The notes beneath the pieces were generated by a model that was not told the DNA's origin, ran no database searches, and saw nothing but the letters and a program-made list of their open reading frames with translations. Both the position numbers and the translations under genes were made by a program. Positions 32,952 to 43,566 of a stretch of 64,000 nucleotides of DNA are shown here, in pieces. The DNA is taken from positions 1-64,000 of the forward strand of contig WNNJ02003651.1 in assembly GCA_012934845.2 (NCBI GenBank), in the 5' to 3' direction. Each line of letters opens with the position of its first letter. Positions within the stretch are counted from its first letter, which is position 1. Origin of the DNA: Pomphorhynchus laevis (taxonomy: Eukaryota; Acanthocephala; Palaeacanthocephala; Echinorhynchida; Pomphorhynchidae).

Positions 32952-34300
32952 ATAAAACTGTAAGGATCGACGCCGGAGAATCTCGATGGCGGAGTTGAAT
33001 CGTCAATTGTTCAGATTAATGACAACGTTTGTTTCCGCGCGTTTATATTGTATGTTATTTGTATTAGATTTGTATTATATTATATTGACGTATATATAAA
33101 TTATTATATAAAAGAATTACATTTACTTTTTTATTTTTTTAGTATTACACACAAACAGGAAAGTTAAAACCTCATACTTTTTTACAACCTTCGTCGAGAA
33201 GCTTAACCCGGAATGTCCCGCACTACCTACGCCTTGTCCCCAATGGAGTGTTTCGACATTAACTATGTCTACTCATGACTACAGGGTGGTCTCATTAGTG
33301 TAGTCTCTAAACGGAATTTGCTAAGTGCACGTTTCTCCACCGGTTGTTCAGCCTTACATCTGACAATCAGAAATTATAAAGTGATCTCACAGGACAGCAC
33401 GTGTGCTGTCCCTCCTTCCGTTATCAATTTACTAATGTTGATTACAGGGTGGTCTCACGTGCTGTACTAAGAATGAAGTACTGTCGAAGTTTGTAGCTAC
33501 ATAGCCTTATATAATTTATCTTATATAATTTATCAACCATGATAATGGTGGAAGATGGTAATTATCACACGCAAATTACAATGTACTTAGCTATGAATCA
33601 CATCAGAATCTACGTATTTTATACTATATATAAATTAAACATAATGATAAATAATTATAAATAATAGATAATTATATGAGATATTATATAAATTATACAA
33701 TTTATATAACGATATATTAATAATTAAAATTTTAAATAAAAATCAATTCATTTGAATTGTCTGATAAATAACTTAATGTAATTGACTAATACAGCATAAT
33801 CAAACAACGATGAATACGAAGCATCTATAAGAGTATAGCAAAATACCGACTTATTACCCGTATCGATAAAGCTAACGCTACTGTAATTATGGACAAAGCT
33901 TTTAATCAGATAACTGAGTATATGTATTTTATATTATAAATTAAAAATTATATAATATTTTATACATCGTATATTATTTATTAGTCAATTAATAAAAATT
34001 AATTTTATTTTTAATTATAAATTATATCATTATATAAATATTAATTGTATAAAATCTTATAATTTTGAAGTAAATAAAATTATGAAATCAAAATTTATAC
34101 ATAGTTTGGAATCAAATTCAGAAGATGGGAAATATGTCGATATTTCTCTCTCGATATGTCGCTGTTAGCTGATAACGTCCGAACGATTTACCGCATTCCC
34201 GTGGTGCGAAACCATTTGTAGCATCGAAATGACGAAAATGCGGCCTGGTGACGAATGATATGCTCCCCAAAAGTACGTCTTCAAGTGCCAAGGTGAATTG
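32952..34300. other. Spacer with PLE tails and unassigned GC-richer patch
   Basis: 33170-33480 is moderately GC-rich and contains two copies of GACTACAGGGTGGTCTCA-like sequence (about 33277 and 33440) but no coding frame. 33740-34070 contains A/T tracts with the PLE tail signature TTATTTATTAGTCAATTAAT. Confidence 0.5.
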
Positions 34301-34440
34301 GCTCAATTCATAAAGCGCCATCTCTTACTACGGAGGCCCGCTCTGGCTGCCACCTGCCACAACCACGCCATGATCAGATGATCTATCGGAGGGCGAAATC
34401 AAAATGATCAAGGGGCTCAAATTCGTTAAAAGATATAGGA
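34300..34440 (+). repeat. Dispersed repeat R1, copy 1
   Basis: The stretch TTCATAAAGCGCCATCTCTT through TCTGGCTGCCACCTGCCAC and GGAGGGCGAAATCAAAATGA recurs at 35466-35580 with about 10 percent divergence. GC-richer than the background; possibly a 3' UTR of the nearby non-LTR element. Confidence 0.75.
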
Positions 34441-34556
34441 AAAGATAGAGGAAGGTGACGCTACGATGACGCTACGGACATTTTGTTCAGTTGTCATTTT
34501 ATTGCCTGTCACAGCTTTAGCTAAATCGCTCAAGGCGCTGCATCCAACATGGTGCT

Positions 34557-34670
34557 TTCACTCACAAGATCCTCCATTATCAAGAATGGATGATCGTGTA
34601 AATGGTAATGGATGATCCTTTATTATCAAGAATGGTAGGTTATGTGCTTTGGAATAAACCGAATGTCATG
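34557..34670 (+). repeat. Dispersed repeat R2, copy 1
   Basis: CACTCACAAGATCCTCCATT through GGTTATGTGCTTTGGAATAA recurs at 35585-35692; the final TTATGTGCTTTGGAATAAAC also occurs alone at 35429. Internal half-units (ATCAAGAATGG, GGATGATC) are themselves repeated. Confidence 0.8.
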
Positions 34671-34689
34671 TAATACGCCAATGACATCC

Positions 34690-35245
34690 TCATATATGCT
34701 CATGCACCCCCACATCGCATACACGATATCAGCATTCTGCATCCAACTGTCTTTCTTCTATCTACAAACGTATCTCCAAGCTCCATCTCGTTCTAAACCC
34801 CGACAAGTCCAGAATAATGTGGATCTTCCCTCGTAAACCACACATATCTCCTCCCACTGTATATTTTGCTTTATCGAGTGCTCTTTCGTATCAGTCGCTT
34901 CGACCACACATCCACATATCTTGCCCAACTCTCCTGACCAACCTTCACATCCGCATCAAACTCCGCCTTTTTCTCGTAAGTTTTCGTCTCATCGCTGTCG
35001 GATCTCCATCATTCATCAACCATCCTTTCTTAGACGACACTCGCCCCGCCTCACTATCCCTGCGTTCCCGTCATACCCTCTTACTCTACGTTCCCAATTA
35101 CTCCAACAACTATGGTATCCGATCCTTCCTCGTCGCCGCCTCACTCTCCTGGAATCAACTCTCTCTCGACGTCCGCCGCGCTCTCCTTCATCACATTCAA
35201 ACCCCTCCTCTGTTCACACCTTCTCGACACATGATTTACATTTTT
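34690..35245 (+). pseudogene. CR1/Jockey-like RT C-terminal fragment
   Basis: Broken plus-strand frames retain the RT tail pattern: a decayed palm (TATATGCTCATGCACCCCCA in place of YADDT), a segment like ISKLHLVLNPDKSRIMWIFP, then LSLRSRHTLLLYVPNYSNNY and GIRSFLVAASLSWNQLSLDV. The last block matches the same position in the better preserved copy at 54219-54680 (GYRAFIIAAPRLWNKLPRDT). Locally higher GC and C-rich codons mark it as foreign to the surroundings. Confidence 0.7.
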
Positions 35246-35465
35246 GTTTTGTTGTGGTCATGTAAGCGTGCGCTGGCACGCATTTGCCACGTTAAAATAT
35301 ATCTATTTTATAAACAAGACAGGGCTGGACAAGGTAATTTAAAAGAAGGGATGATCTTAAATGGCACTTAACTAAGGTTAAAAGACCTTGAGAAGAAAAG
35401 GAATAATATATACGGAATAAAGAGATAAATTATGTGCTTTGGAATAAACCGAGACCAGAAGCGGT

Positions 35466-35692
35466 TCAACTCATAAAGCGCCATATCTACTACGAAGGCC
35501 TGCTCTGGCTGCCACCTGCCAACAACCACGCCATGATCAGATAATATATCGGAGGGCGAAATCAAAATGATCAAGGGCTCATTTCACTCACAAGATCCTC
35601 AATTATTAAGATTGGATGATCGTGTGAGTGGTAATGGATGATCCTTCATTATCAAGAATGGTAGGTTATGTGCTTTGGAATAAACCGAGTAA
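35466..35692 (+). repeat. Dispersed repeats R1 and R2, copy 2
   Basis: These are the second copies of the units at 34300-34440 and 34557-34670, now adjacent rather than separated by about 115 bases. The RT fragment lies between the two R1-R2 sets, so the sets could be flanking remnants of one element duplicated in tandem. Confidence 0.75.
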
Positions 35693-35829
35693 TGTCCTGA
35701 GGAGACTGGATAGATCTAATTTACTGAAGGACTATAACATCTGCATCTGCACCAGATAAAATACTAAGGGCAGTATTCTCTCCCGAATTCCACCAAACGA
35801 TGTTCAGTAAAAATAGATTGAAATTACTT

Positions 35830-35965
35830 ACCATGCAAGGGTGTCACTAGAAGGGACAGAGAACCCCCTTAATTAGGCCCAAAGGGGGAAAATTGCCAGT
35901 CCGGCCTCTGACCCTAACAGCGGGATCACTGGCCACTCCTTGGCAGTTTAGGGGGAATATCATCA
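35830..35965 (+). other. GC-richer structured segment, possible ncRNA
   Basis: Several complementary segments are packed together: CCCCCTT with AAAGGGGG, TTGCCA with TGGCAG, and GGCC with GGCC around a CAGCGGGATCACTG core. It is much richer in G and C than its surroundings and has no coding frame. It begins ACTTACC, like U1 snRNA, but has no Sm site and does not otherwise fit U1. I cannot name it. Confidence 0.35.
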
Positions 35966-36198
35966 TATCCCTTGTTATTAATCCTTTACTTCTTTCTCTC
36001 CTTAAACATACGAATTACGGAGTTGTTATTCGGTGAAGAAGCCCTTTTTGTCGACGCTTGTTTTGTAGATGTTGTTATTACAAGAAGTGTTAGCACCGCT
36101 TTTGTTAGCCTACCCAACAATAATTTGATCGATGTCATATTATAACAAATTAGACAAACAATAGACTTAAATATCCGCTTATCTCGCAGCTTCATGTT

Positions 36199-36454
36199 GT
36201 TAAAATGCAAAAGTTAATCATATCAAAGGCTAAATTAGTTATTATATAAATTGCCAAATCTTTTGCCGCGTTACGGGTTCGTCACTGTCTCATTGTATAT
36301 AGTTATAAGAAAAGAATTTTTAACCACTGTTTAAAAATTCTTTTCTTATAACTATATACAATGAATCACTGATGAAGCCGTAACGCGGCGAAAGCTTTGG
36401 CAATATATAATAACTAACTCAGCCTTTGATCTGGTCAACGTTTGCATTTTTTAA
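36199..36454. repeat. 125-bp-arm palindrome with hammerhead-like core
   Basis: Arms 36199-36323 and 36330-36454 are complementary with scattered mismatches around a 6-base spacer (CCACTG). The centre (about 35 bases per arm) is nearly perfect. The right arm contains a hammerhead-like core, the left arm a mutated version of it, suggesting an inverted duplication of a PLE 3' end. Confidence 0.9.
36369..36400 (+). ncRNA. Hammerhead-ribozyme-like core in the palindrome
   Basis: CTGATGA is followed by A, GCCG, a 5-base loop, CGGC and GAAA: the hammerhead core with a four-pair stem II. As in the 11965 copy there is one extra base after CTGATGA. A downstream cleavage triplet could not be fixed with confidence. 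Confidence 0.5.
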
Positions 36455-36594
36455 CAAATTAGTTTGTCAATAATCATAAGGATAATAAATACTAAACCCA
36501 TAATCTTCTTCTATTTCAAATATATAAAAAAAATTTTTGTACAAAGTTTCCGAAATAAAGAAGCAGAAATTATCCGTTATTTGATAAAAAATTC

Positions 36595-36628
36595 TATATT
36601 TGAATAGCTCCTGCTATCATCATCAGGA
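36595..36628 (-). ncRNA. Decayed hammerhead-like core, PLE 3' end
   Basis: The minus strand reads CTGATGA, T, GATAGC, AGGA, GCTATT, CAAA. Stem II is six pairs including one wobble; the GAAA box has a G-to-C change that should abolish activity. The flanking 60 bases match 41690-41770, which belong to the GIY-YIG PLE. Confidence 0.45.
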
Positions 36629-36649
36629 TTACAATAAAATGTTTAACGA

Positions 36650-37003
36650 ATCAAATCAGCTAACTGAGTCTACGTATTTAATATAATTATAAAATAAACA
36701 AAACATAATAATGCTAAATCAAAATTTAATAATTAAATAATAAAATAAATAATTGTTTTTAAATTTTCTATAATTTAAATCAAGTTAAAATAAAAAATTG
36801 AAATTTAAAATAAACGTCATTTTTATGAATTGACTAATAAATAACAGACATTGTATCAGAATAAGAATTAGAGGTCATGAATAGGAACTGCTATGCTATC
36901 AGGTTTCGGCCCCTAACTCCTCTACCCAACATAGCAGCGGGGCCAAATACATGCTAATGATGTATTTCCTCTGAAATAACTATCTAGTATCTTATTCTAA
37001 TGC
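36650..37003 (-). repeat. PLE terminal repeat, copy C
   Basis: Sense orientation is minus. The structured module lies at 36853-37003 (151 bases) and the tail runs to 36650, ending in the same ACTCAGTTAGCTGATTTGATT sequence as the other copies. Confidence 0.8.
36853..37003 (-). ncRNA. Structured PLE module, copy C
   Basis: Closing arms GCATTAGAATAAG/CTTATTCTGATAC, hairpin AAATACAT/ATGTATTT and both pseudoknot helices (GGCCCC/GGGGCC, CTGCTATG/CATAGCAG) are perfect. The inner helix is damaged by a small deletion near 36880. Confidence 0.65.
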
Positions 37004-37019
37004 AAAGTATATTATTTAT

Positions 37020-38470
37020 TATTCATCCATAAAAATTTGCCACTTAAGAGTTTAAATTTATTCTTTATATTATTGTGATGATTTATATATTTTACTATTT
37101 TGTGCTTGATGTAATTTTTATAGTATCCTAGTTTAAAATATGTATCTATTAAATTATTTAAATGATTTTGAAGAAATCAATATCATTACATATTGTTGCA
37201 ATTCTTAAAATTTCATTATTTAATGTATTATATTTTATATTATATGGTATGCATGAATGCTCATGCAAAAATATGTTTCTTGTAAATTTAAATATGTCAT
37301 CTTTACGATATAAATTAATAGTAGTTTTAGTTAATGTTTATTTAATGTTCATATCAAGATATACACCTTCTTTATCATTAATAATGGTTTTGTTAAGAAT
37401 AAGGCTTTCTGGATAAATTTGTTCACTAACTTAGTTTAAAATATGTATCTATTAAATTATTTAAATGATTTTGAAGAAAGCCAATATCATTACATATTGT
37501 TGCAATTCTTAAAATTTCATTATTTAATGTATTATATTTTATATTATATGGTATGCATGAATGCTCATGCAAAAATATGTTTCGTGTAAATTTAAATATG
37601 TCATCTTTACGACATAAATTAAAAGTAGTTTTAGTTATAATATACTTTAATGTTCACATCAAGATATATAATTTCTTTATTATTAATATTGATTTTGTTC
37701 GCTTATTGAATAAAAATTGCTAGAATTAAATACACAAATATCATCAATATATCGAAACATATATTTCATATCTTTATATAATTTAGATTTAATTTTTAAA
37801 CAGTCATGAACAAATTCATATTCTATTGGCTACTATTACCACCCATTGGAACACCTTTTAAATAATTTGATAAAAATTATTTAAAAGTAGGGACACCTTT
37901 TATGTCCCTACTTTTAAATAATTTTGATTTAACAAAATTATTTAAGGATTCTATTAATTCAATTTATATCCATATATTTATATTTACTTGATGGTTTAAT
38001 TTTTGTTAGAAAGGCGTTATGGTTGTTATAACATATATATGTATATCTTTTTCCGAATATAAGTTTAATTTTACTAAAGCTTCTTTAATTTCTGCTAAAT
38101 CTTGATTATTATAAAGCGTACTAAAATCGTACGTATTTATATTATGAAAATTTATTCCTTTTGTCTGTTCTAAAAATTCTTTTGTAGAATTAATACTGAA
38201 ATAGTGTTTTATACCAGTATTAATTTCGATTACCTTGCAATATTTTTTAAAATGTGCTTTAATTACTTTAAGTATTTTATTCATATAGACAGAAAGTGGT
38301 TTTAATGTACATTTAAACGCACTACATATGAACCTAGGTTTTATTGGATTTTTATGTAATTTTGGATTCCAATATAATATAGGTATAGTTTTATTATCTA
38401 ATTCAACCTTTATACCCTTTTTATCCATTATAGAACAGTGACTTGTAATAATTGTTTCTAAACTCAACTC
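37020..38470 (-). pseudogene. Endonuclease-less PLE RT, copy C, internally duplicated
   Basis: The minus strand holds the RT of the copy A family: PILYWNPKLHKNPIKPRFIC (38467-38006 frame), YDFSTLYNNQDL, a decayed motif B, RYIDDICVFN, and the terminal helix ending near 37020. The carboxyl block (ILRIATICNDIGF region) is present twice, at 37131-37400 and 37435-37690, as a direct duplication. A 23-base snap-back lies at 37873-37925. It carries multiple stops. Confidence 0.8.
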
Positions 38471-38530
38471 ACTACGTTCATATGTTGGATTTACATTTAA
38501 ATATTATATTAAATATTATATCGATTAATA

Positions 38531-38900
38531 TTATATTCCGGATATAATGTTAATTAATTTTTCTAACGTGTTTGCATTATCTGCTAAATCTAAATTTGTA
38601 TAAAGCGTACTAAAATCGTATGTATTTATATTTTGAAAATTTATTCCTTTTGTCTGTTCTAAAAATTCTTTTGTAGAATTAATACTGAAATAGTGTTTTA
38701 TACCAGTATTAATTTCGATTACCTTACAATATTTTTTGAAGTGTGTTTTAATTACTTGAAGTATTTTATTCATATAGACATAAAGTGGTTTTAATGTACA
38801 TTTAAATGCACTACATATGAATCTATGTGTTATTGAAATTTTATGTAATTTTGGATTCCAATATAATATAGGTATAGTTTTATTATCTGATTGAATTTTT
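38531..38900 (-). pseudogene. Second copy of the PLE KLHK-to-YDFSTLY segment
   Basis: The frame (38773-38531) reads INTGIKHYFSINSTKEFLEQ, NTYDFSTLYTNLDLADN and repeats the segment at 38030-38320 almost exactly, upstream in sense orientation. It abuts the terminal repeat of the GIY-YIG PLE at about 38920. Confidence 0.75.
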
Positions 38901-38925
38901 ATATCCTTCTTGTTTTCGTGTTTTC

Positions 38926-39235
38926 AACATTTATACAAAAATACAAACATTGATGTGCCCCGCATTTCTACTTTAAAGAAAAAGAAAATACCGAGAAACA
39001 AAACAATCATACACTAAAAGTGTATACATTTTATAACAAACAGAAAGAAAAAAAATCATAAAACAAAATAAAATTAAAATCATAACATAAGTAACAAACA
39101 TACGAATTTTAATAAAAATAATTTAAAAGTAGAGAAATGAATTATAATTTAATCTAAACCAAAACAAAATAATAATACAATTAGAAAAAATACGAATTGA
39201 AAAAATTAAAATAATGTAATATTAGAAGACATCAA
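38926..39235 (+). repeat. Left inverted terminal repeat of GIY-YIG PLE
   Basis: About 300 bases, starting near CGTGTTTTCAACATTTATAC and GATGTGCCCCGCATTTCTAC, are the reverse complement of 41395-41674 with modest divergence. PLEs are known to end in partial repeats in either direct or inverted orientation. Confidence 0.85.
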
Positions 39236-39492
39236 TGTTACAGAAAAAGAATAATATTATTAATATGTAATATTATAAGACATCAATGTTACAGAAAAAG
39301 AATAATATTATTTAGAAAATTTACAAGTGTTCTAGCTAATTACAATTGAAAAGGACTGCTAAGTACAGTCGAAATATCAAATAAATAAAGTTCTTTTTGT
39401 ATTCTCTGGGATGGTTCGCAATAAAAAAGTTACTTTTGACCCGAAAGCAATTCTCAACAATACTATTTATATTAGAATAATTAATTTTAATA

Positions 39493-41341
39493 TTATTTAA
39501 CTTTGAAATCGGATTTATTATTAAGGATTAAATTAGGTTTCTTTTTGATAAAATACACTTCTTGAATAATGCGAGATAACAAGTTACTTTCAAATGATAA
39601 AATAAATGCACTTTCAAAATCAACGGAATGATTCAAACTCACAAAATGCTGAGCAACAGCACTAGATGTAGACCCCTTAGGTACATTATAATTATGTTGT
39701 TTAATAAGTTTAACCAAACCTTGAGCGGTTTGACCAACATACACTTGTTCGCATTCTTTACAAGGTATTTTATAAACAATGGCATCTTTGTTAAAATCTG
39801 GTTTACGCTTAAAAATGTTGTGAAGTTTAGGTAATTTTCTGTTAAAAATGTGCACTTTGTTAATACAACTATTTTTTCATGTTATTGTTAATAAACTTTG
39901 AAAATACTGAATTCCACTTGTTACTAACAAAAAATATTCCTATATGATGTATTCTTTTTTTGAACCAAAAACTTTATTTTTTTTGCGCTAAAGATTTAAA
40001 TTTAGCTCTCCTAATAGCCCAAAGCGGAAAACCAATTTTTAGTAAATTATGAATGATAGCCTCTTCTCTTTCACAAATTAAGTGATAGTTAGAACAGATA
40101 AGCCTGCAACGTAGGTAATGTGACGTAGCAGCGGAAATCAGCCAATTAGTTGGGATGCTTGAGTCCACGAATCAATATTTGGTCCTGTACCAAATTTTCG
40201 ATAGACACATGTTTGAAGTATAGAATAATTAACCCGCTTAACCTAGACATCGAGAAAAAGTATACCCAAATTAGATTCAAAAAACGCACCATTGAATTCG
40301 AGAATCCTTAGTTGTTAGCGTATGGGTAAGGAAATCCAGTGTAACGCAATTCTGAGCAATCAAAATACATCGTCAACATAACGAAACTACTTGACAACTC
40401 CATCAATACTATTGACAAAAGAATTTTCCCAATTCCTCATGTATAACTTGGACAATACAGGAGCAAGAGGGTTGCCCATTGCCAATCCACCGATCTGATC
40501 CCACATTACAGATTCAAAAATAAAATTGCAACGACCGGTACACGTTGTAAGGTGAGTATGCCAATCTTCATGATTAAGAAGAATATCACAAGGTGTGTTA
40601 AGAGCTAATATATCAGCTGCAATGTTTATAGCATCAGAGAGTGGAATGTTAGTATAGAGAGATGATGTCAGCTGTAAACAATGAATGTTCAAGAGCGTTA
40701 TGTCCACGGATTAAACGAGAAAAATGAGGTCCATCCTTAATGTATGAGAAATGACTATCAGTTATATGAAATCGTAAAGTGGTTGCATTAAAATTTGAAA
40801 TTTAATAAGAAAAAGTGTAATATGAAGCTACAATTGGTCTTGCACTGTGTTGAACTTTGTGAGTTTTCGGCAATAAGTATAAAAATCCTGGTTTAGCATT
40901 TTTTAAAGATAAGATTTAAGAAACTTATCAAAAAAATTTCTTTTAGAAAGCAACTGCCGTAGGAATCTATTAAACTCACTTTGTCGAGTAGCTGTAGGAT
41001 CATTATTTAATCGATCAAATTTATGGCAATTTAGTAATGAAAGACCCATTCGCGTATATTTTTCCTTATACGAAACAACAAACTTGTTATGTTTATCAGC
41101 CTTAGATACGACCAAACCCTCTTCATCAACTTTCTTTTACACTAATGATGGTTTTGTTCAAAACATTGGGAACATCAACATCTTTACTCATTAATTTAAA
41201 GTTTAAATTAAAGAAATTGTCTAAATTATAAATAATGTTTTCTGAGAAAATAAAAGTCTTTTCTAACTCCGAAGATAACTGTGCACGTAAACGACATGGT
41301 GGAGTAAAGTAACCTAAAAAGGAACCCAATTCAATGTTCAA
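39493..41341 (-). pseudogene. Canonical Penelope-like element: RT and GIY-YIG endonuclease
   Basis: Minus-strand blocks run in order. N-terminal helices ELEKTFIFSENIIYN are in 41341-41126. VVSKADKHNKFVV and DPTATRQSEFNRFLRQLLS are in 41115-40903. The RT block SSLYTNIPLSDAINIAADIL with GGLAMGNPLAPVLSKLYM is in 40707-40387. A connector is in 40168-39974. The GIY-YIG domain IVYKIPCKECEQVYVGQT with a VAQHFVSLNH helix and SRIIQEVYFIKKKPNLI is in 39855-39493. The catalytic D-D pair and some frames are lost; the endonuclease frame is open. It belongs to a different PLE clade from the copy A family, and is bounded by inverted repeats. Confidence 0.85.
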
Positions 41342-41394
41342 TAATAAATCTGATTTTAACCTTAAATTAAATTATAATTAATTAATTATAATTA

Positions 41395-41674
41395 ATTATT
41401 CCAATATTAAATTATTTTAATTTTTTCATTTCGTATTTTTTCTAATTGTATTATTATTTTGTTTTAGTTTAGATTAAATTATAATTTATTACTCTACTAT
41501 TACATTATTTTTATTATTAAATTCGTATTTTTGTTGTCACTTATTTTATTTTGTTTTATGATTCTGTTTTTTTTAGTGTTTGATTGTTTTGTTTCGGCGT
41601 ATTTTCTTTTTCTTTTAAGTAGAAATGCGGGGCACATCAATGCTTGTATTTTTGTATGCATGTTGGAAACACGG
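41395..41674 (-). repeat. Right inverted terminal repeat of GIY-YIG PLE
   Basis: Complement of 38926-39235, ending at GTTGGAAACACG. Beyond it the sequence continues 30 bases to a hammerhead-like core that is missing at the left end. Confidence 0.85.
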
Positions 41675-41704
41675 GGGAAAATTGTGAAACATTATATTGC
41701 AATC

Positions 41705-41735
41705 CTGATGATGATTGCAGAAGCTATCTAAATAT
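41705..41735 (+). ncRNA. Decayed hammerhead-like core beside PLE terminal repeat
   Basis: CTGATGA, T, GATTGC, AGAA, GCTATC, then TAAATA. Stem II has five of six pairs and the GAAA box is mutated to TAAA. It is homologous to the minus-strand core at 36595-36628. Confidence 0.4.
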
Positions 41736-41799
41736 AGAATTTTTATCAAATAAAGGATAATTTCAGCTTCTTTGTTCCTGTAATAGCTATAAATCATAA

Positions 41800-42470
41800 G
41801 GATATCGTCTATCGATAGATCAGAACTCTTTGCAACATCGTTGAAGCCTTCTATAACCTGCTTTGTGGACGTTGACGTTTTTAATTGCCTTTTTTGTAGC
41901 CTTTGAAGCCCGAGTATCTGTAGGATCACGCTGAGTGTGGTTACCCGCAGTTGTAGCAGCAGGTAGCAGAAGTAAAATTGACCTTGTGCTCATATTCAGT
42001 GGAAGAGCAAATCCCGCAAATTTTCTGTTCTTTGAAGCACCCCAGTGCCTCCAGTGATCACAATGGTTACAGTGAGGGTAGGCCTGCTTGTCAGATGAAA
42101 TGTAATTAAATTTAATGTTGCACCATATAAAGGGGTTCCTGGATGACTTAAATATAATCACCGCATTGTCTATAGATGTTTGTTCAAAAGCAATAAATAA
42201 ACGTACGTCCCCCTTACCATTAATAAATCTGGCGTTTGACATTTGTACTGATTTTCCAGATCTTCTAAGTTAGCTCCATCCTTGGAGTTTAATATATTCG
42301 TTATCGTAACTGTAGCCTGGATGGGCTTGTACACGATCGAGGCAAAAGTCTTTAAGTTCTTTGCAGCAAGCGTTAGATACTCCTGTGCTATGTCAGCGTT
42401 AATGAAGCTGATCCGATATGAGTTGCCTACACTTCGTGTTGCGCTTATAAATAGCCAATATTGGTACATT
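41800..42470 (-). pseudogene. Non-LTR ORF1-like zinc-knuckle protein fragment
   Basis: Overlapping minus-strand frames give SYRISFINADIAQEYLTLAA (an RRM-like strand-helix), then FIKSSRNPFIW-type and YPHCNHCDHWRHWG sequence, a decayed CCHC knuckle as found in Jockey/I-type ORF1 proteins. A basic-hydroxylic tail follows (DPTDTRASKATKKAIKN). Two frame changes separate the parts. No neighbouring ORF2 is present, so it is an isolated fragment. Confidence 0.45.
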
Positions 42471-43463
42471 AGAAGTCACGATCACCATGTTTGCTGTCTT
42501 TGGTATCGGTGCTAGCTTCTCTGATATTAAATTTTAATTAACAAATTCTTTATCACTAACCTTTAAGATTACATTTTCGTCAATTTCCAGTAAACTCTTT
42601 GAACTTCCGTCACTTGCACAATTTTTTTCACTGCTATCGCAAAACGTTAAATAATTACATACTAGTTATGTAAATAAATAAAGGTTTTTATAAATAATAA
42701 CTAATAAGAAATAATTAAAAACGAAGCAGAAAAAAACAATCAAAATTAGCCAGTCCTTAAAAATTCGTTCGCTTCTTTAACTTGTTACGGCCTCAGGTCC
42801 AGCGAGATCTGAGCCTTACAGTCAATCCAACACCCCGTTCTCCGACTAAATAGTTATGCAACAATTACATAACAGTTCCTTTTTTAATATGTTGTGGACC
42901 GACAATCTCGAGTCTCTTCCAAAAATAAGTATCATAGGTTATCCGCTACACTAAGCGATGAAAAGCTAAAGCTGTTAATTCAATACAATGCTCAAAACGA
43001 AATTTACTTACATTATAAGAGGAATGGGTAGCTTGCAACTTAGGACTGCAATAAATGTTTTTTTTTGTTTGATTTGACAAAATAGTACAATATGTCGTTT
43101 ACATTTAATTTTGTATCTACTAATTTATATAAGAACCAATAATTGCGTTTTCTAATCTGAAACGGCTGTAAAATTTCAAACTGTTGACAAAATAAAATAA
43201 ACAACTAAAATTCCTTGATTGAGATAACGGTTTTGTATTCAAAAGCTGTTTGAATAAATTTCCATGTCAATCAATATTTTAAGAATCGGTTCAATCATTA
43301 TTATTTAGTTATTTCGATCAATTTTGCAACTTCAATTCTATTCATCAAACCTTCACTTAGAATAACATTTTACTGAATTTATTTTGACAAATTTGATTAC
43401 TTTTGTTGTGTGATGAAGCTGTAAATTTGTCACTATTATGTGATTTCTCTGTTTGATTCATAG
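42471..43463. other. Interval upstream of the first visible myosin exon
   Basis: It may be the upstream intron or promoter region of the myosin-like gene; no initiator exon was recognised. A GC-richer patch at 42780-42850 has no tRNA or other identifiable structure. Confidence 0.45.
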
Positions 43464-43466
43464 CAG

Positions 43467-43566
43467 CCGAAGACGTTTTATGATGTGCCAACTCAGCCCA
43501 CTAAGCAGCGATCTGTTAATTTGGACGTCAATAGCAATTATTCATGTTCACTTACGAAGACGGAAG
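43467..43566 (+). CDS. Myosin XVIII-like exon 1 in window
   Basis: PKTFYDVPTQPTKQRSVNLD and a Ser/Asn-rich stretch form the low-complexity N-terminal region. The acceptor is TAG/CAG at 43461-43466 (start could be 43464) and the donor GTAATT follows 43566. It ends in phase 1 and joins exon 2 across a 63-nt intron. Confidence 0.7.

Noticed and set aside
35830-35965. U1 snRNA gene.
   Set aside because: Only the ACTTACC start fits; there is no Sm site and no recognisable stem-loop 1 or 2 sequence.
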